NCBI GenBank assembly: GCA_003058525.1
Contig: QBVD01000042.1
Location: 1-64,000 of the forward strand
Length of the DNA stretch: 64,000 nt
Source of the DNA: a gamma proteobacterium symbiont of Ctena orbiculata
Lineage (GTDB): Bacteria; Pseudomonadota; Gammaproteobacteria; Chromatiales; Chromatiaceae
Reading direction: 5' to 3'
Shown here: positions 61,650 through 64,000 of the stretch, one piece after another
Position numbering within the stretch: the stretch's first letter is position 1
Layout of the letters: the number at the start of each line of letters is the position of its first letter
The notes under the pieces: model-generated
The model's input: only the letters and a program-made list of their open reading frames with translations
What the model was told of the DNA's origin: nothing
Databases searched by the model: none
Position numbers and translations under genes: made by a program

Positions 61650-64000
61650 AGACATCATTTTAGCGCTGTTCTGCAACAATTCAGTGAAGGCTTCTGCACT
61701 GACAGGCCGACTGAACAGATACCCCTGAACGTATTCGCATTGCATATCGCGCAATTGCCTGAGTTGATCTTCGGTTTCAACGCCTTCAGCCACGACTTTA
61801 AGCCCCAAGCCGTGAGCCATCAGTATGGAAGCGTTGACTAGCTCGTTATCGGCCGGGTCTACCGCTAGATCGTTGATGAAACTCCGATCCACTTTCAACA
61901 CGTCAAAAGGATATTTCCGCAGATAACTCAGTGAGGAATAACCTGTGCCGAAATCGTCCATCGCCAGGTTTATTCCGACTTTACGTAACCGTGACAGAGC
62001 ATGTTCGATATCCTGTTTCCCACTCATCAGCACACTTTCAGTTATCTCTAGTACCAGTGAATCCATCTTCAATCCACTGCGCTCCAGGAGATCCTTTATG
62101 TAATCGACCAACATGGGATCACGGAACTGACTGGGTGATAGATTGATGGCGATCTTAAATTCATGATTGAGCATTTGTTGCCAATGCAGTGCATTTCCGA
62201 CAGCCTGCTGCAGTACATATCGACCTATGTCCAGAATCATACCGGTTTGTTCTGCGATCGGTATGAATTCTTCGGGGGAGGTCATCTCCAAGGTGGGATT
62301 ATTCCAGCGTAACAGGGCTTCGGCAGCGACTATCCGATTGCTCTGCAATTCGATAACCGGTTGATAGACCACCGAGAACTCCTGCCGTTCCAGGGCACCG
62401 TGCAACTGTTCTTCGACTTCCAGCATACGCGAAACATTCAGGTTCATTTCGGTGGTAAAAAAATTGAAGGTATTCCGACCCTGCTCCTTGGAGTGATACA
62501 TCGCGGTATCGGCATTACGCAGCAGTTCCGTCGGTGTTACGCCGTCGCTGGGATAGACTGCAATACCGATACTGGTGGTCACCACCAGTTCCCGTTCATC
62601 CAGGCTGAACGGGTATCGAAACTGCAAAATCAGATTGCGCGCCACCTTCCTGGCGTCGGCCAGTTCCGCCAGATTGCGCAGCAACACGACGAATTCGTCT
62701 CCACCCAGGCGGCAGACACTGTCACCATCACGCACTGCAGTCTTCAGGCGTTCGGCAGCCTGCACCAGCAGGCGATCACCGGTTTCGTGTCCCAGAGTAT
62801 CGTTGACCCGCTTGAATCCGTCGAGGTCGAGGAAAAGGATGGCAACCTTGCTTTCGTCTCTCGACGCCTCTTTAAGCAACTGGGACAAGCGATCCATCGC
62901 GAGAAAACGATTTGGCAGGCCTGTCAGTCCATCGAAATGCGCCTGCTTCAAAATACGGGCTTCCTGACGCTTCTTTTCTGAGATATCGACATGAGTTCCG
63001 ACAATACGGTTCGCGTTTCCCTGTGCATCACGGACCAGAAAGGCACGGGATAGGATATCCACCCAGTGACCGTCCTTGTGACACATCTTGAACTCGATGT
63101 GATAATTCTCGCGTTTACCTTTTATATAGTCTGATAACATCTCCAAGGAACGCTCGCGGTCTCTATCCTCGACTAGATCTTCCCAGGTAGATATTTTGTT
63201 GGGCAATTCATGGTCTTCATAGCCCAGCATGCTCTTCCAGCGAGGTGAATAGTAGATTTCGTTGGTCTGGAGGTTCCAGTCATAAACCCCATCGTTGGCG
63301 CCGTGCATTGCCAATTCGAAACGTTCCTCACTCTTGCGTAGAGCGGATTCTGCAAGCTTCCTGACACCGATTTCCTTACTCAGCTCGCGGTTTTTGTCTT
63401 CTAATTCCAGGGTACGCTTTTGAATGACGTTTTCGCGACTCTCTATTTCATCTTCAAGATTTTGTATCAGTTGATTGTTCTGCAACTGCAGCCTGATGTT
63501 TTCCAACAGGTTGCGATTTACATTGCGGGTAAACAATGTGGTCATGACCAGATAGACCAGCGTCGCAACAGCCAGCGCATTGTGTCCCGCATCCCCGTAG
63601 GCGAACAGGGTGACGATGAGTGTCAGCACCTGCGGGTAGACATAGACCACGAAGGCCGGTAGGTATACCGATAAGATAACGACAGCGGAAGCAACGATGC
63701 CGAACAGCAGCATACTCAAGCCAATTGCGATTGTCAGATTGTTTGCAAGAATGATATAGGGAACGATCAGACTCCAAGCGGTACCCACCAGCAGGCAGCC
63801 GACCAGATAGGCCCGCAGCCATTGCCCGGTCGTCCTTTTATGCGGATTGCGTTTGTGCATCAGCCAAAGAACAAGGCGGAAGGTGGCTGTGGCAAACAGG
63901 GCCAGAACCCATATTTCGACAATCGCCGATTCAATACGGGACTTCAATATGAAATAAAAGAGTAACGCGACTGAATAGACCGTTACATTGGATATCGGGG
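61638..64000 (-). CDS. Membrane PAS-GGDEF-EAL c-di-GMP protein (5' end beyond the window)
   Basis: At least 787 codons are present. The frame stays open to the window edge, where upstream codons encode another membrane stretch (VYSVALLFYFIL), so the TTG at 63947 is not the true start. Several N-terminal helices, a coiled linker and a PAS domain (FELAMHGANDGVYDW) come first. GGDEF follows with inhibitory site RDGD and motif GGDEFVVLL. EAL comes last (EALLRW, AMDDFGTGYSS). Both catalytic motifs are intact. Confidence 0.85.
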   Translation of the reverse strand, partial: PISNVTVYSVALLFYFILKSRIESAIVEIWVLALFATATFRLVLWLMHKRNPHKRTTGQWLRAYLVGCLLVGTAWSLIVPYIILANNLTIAIGLSMLLFGIVASAVVILSVYLPAFVVYVYPQVLTLIVTLFAYGDAGHNALAVATLVYLVMTTLFTRNVNRNLLENIRLQLQNNQLIQNLEDEIESRENVIQKRTLELEDKNRELSKEIGVRKLAESALRKSEERFELAMHGANDGVYDWNLQTNEIYYSPRWKSMLGYEDHELPNKISTWEDLVEDRDRERSLEMLSDYIKGKRENYHIEFKMCHKDGHWVDILSRAFLVRDAQGNANRIVGTHVDISEKKRQEARILKQAHFDGLTGLPNRFLAMDRLSQLLKEASRDESKVAILFLDLDGFKRVNDTLGHETGDRLLVQAAERLKTAVRDGDSVCRLGGDEFVVLLRNLAELADARKVARNLILQFRYPFSLDERELVVTTSIGIAVYPSDGVTPTELLRNADTAMYHSKEQGRNTFNFFTTEMNLNVSRMLEVEEQLHGALERQEFSVVYQPVIELQSNRIVAAEALLRWNNPTLEMTSPEEFIPIAEQTGMILDIGRYVLQQAVGNALHWQQMLNHEFKIAINLSPSQFRDPMLVDYIKDLLERSGLKMDSLVLEITESVLMSGKQDIEHALSRLRKVGINLAMDDFGTGYSSLSYLRKYPFDVLKVDRSFINDLAVDPADNELVNASILMAHGLGLKVVAEGVETEDQLRQLRDMQCEYVQGYLFSRPVSAEAFTELLQNSAKMMSSVI

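Overview
The window reads as chromosome of a gammaproteobacterium of moderate GC content with a respiratory and regulatory lifestyle. Gene content (RpfC/RpfG-type signalling, several c-di-GMP enzymes, a DmsA-type periplasmic molybdoenzyme with multihaem cytochromes, a TauE/SafE-type exporter) resembles marine or sediment sulfur-oxidising Chromatiales-like bacteria. That assignment is inference, since no rRNA or other taxonomic marker lies in the window.

Layout. 1-6.1 kb: an RpfG-like HD-GYP regulator, a kinase-less RpfC/RpfH-like protein with degenerate receiver and HPt regions, and a convergent RpfC-like hybrid kinase. 6.1-10.2 kb: a YbaK-domain protein and a TIR-transmembrane-repeat protein, bracketed by ends of a small inverted-repeat element (MITE) with TA target duplication. 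The MITE also occurs at 0.2, 23.1 and (one end) 29.5 kb. 10.2-24.8 kb: mixed housekeeping and accessory genes: GNAT, orphan HlyD adaptor, ribbon-helix-helix pair, hydrolase, BASS transporter, a 1,110-residue CBS/PAS/GGDEF/EAL protein, a broken gene, AraC/NmrA pair, GATase, SugE, EthD and a secreted TrmO-like domain. 25.1-31 kb: an RND efflux pair and a divergent SDR/TetR pair with two clear operators.

31.1-48.1 kb is the most striking region. A minus-strand cluster encodes a small secreted protein, a secreted protein in which about one residue in three is methionine (Gly-Met-Ser repeats), a pentahaem cytochrome c, a Tat-exported DmsA-like catalytic subunit, a DmsB-like Fe-S subunit, a TorD-like chaperone, a monohaem cytochrome and a multi-cluster ferredoxin. 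Upstream, on the plus strand, lie a histidine kinase with a CXXCH haem motif in its periplasmic sensor and an NtrC-type regulator with the sigma-54 contact motif GAFTGA. Two sigma-54 promoters (TGGCAC-N5-TTGC and TGGCGC-N5-TTGC) face the minus-strand genes, and three copies of the palindrome TGAC-N5-GTCA sit at enhancer distance. Together these suggest a sensor-regulator-regulon unit controlling a periplasmic redox system built around a methionine-rich protein.

48.2-64 kb: HrpB helicase, a membrane-spanning SMC/YhaN-like ATPase with a small partner, a TetR-controlled MMPL/LolA-like/outer-membrane operon, a lipoprotein, a zinc-ribbon membrane protein paired with a TIR/zinc-ribbon protein, and a GGDEF/EAL membrane protein that runs off the right edge. 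I saw no tRNA, rRNA or CRISPR array.
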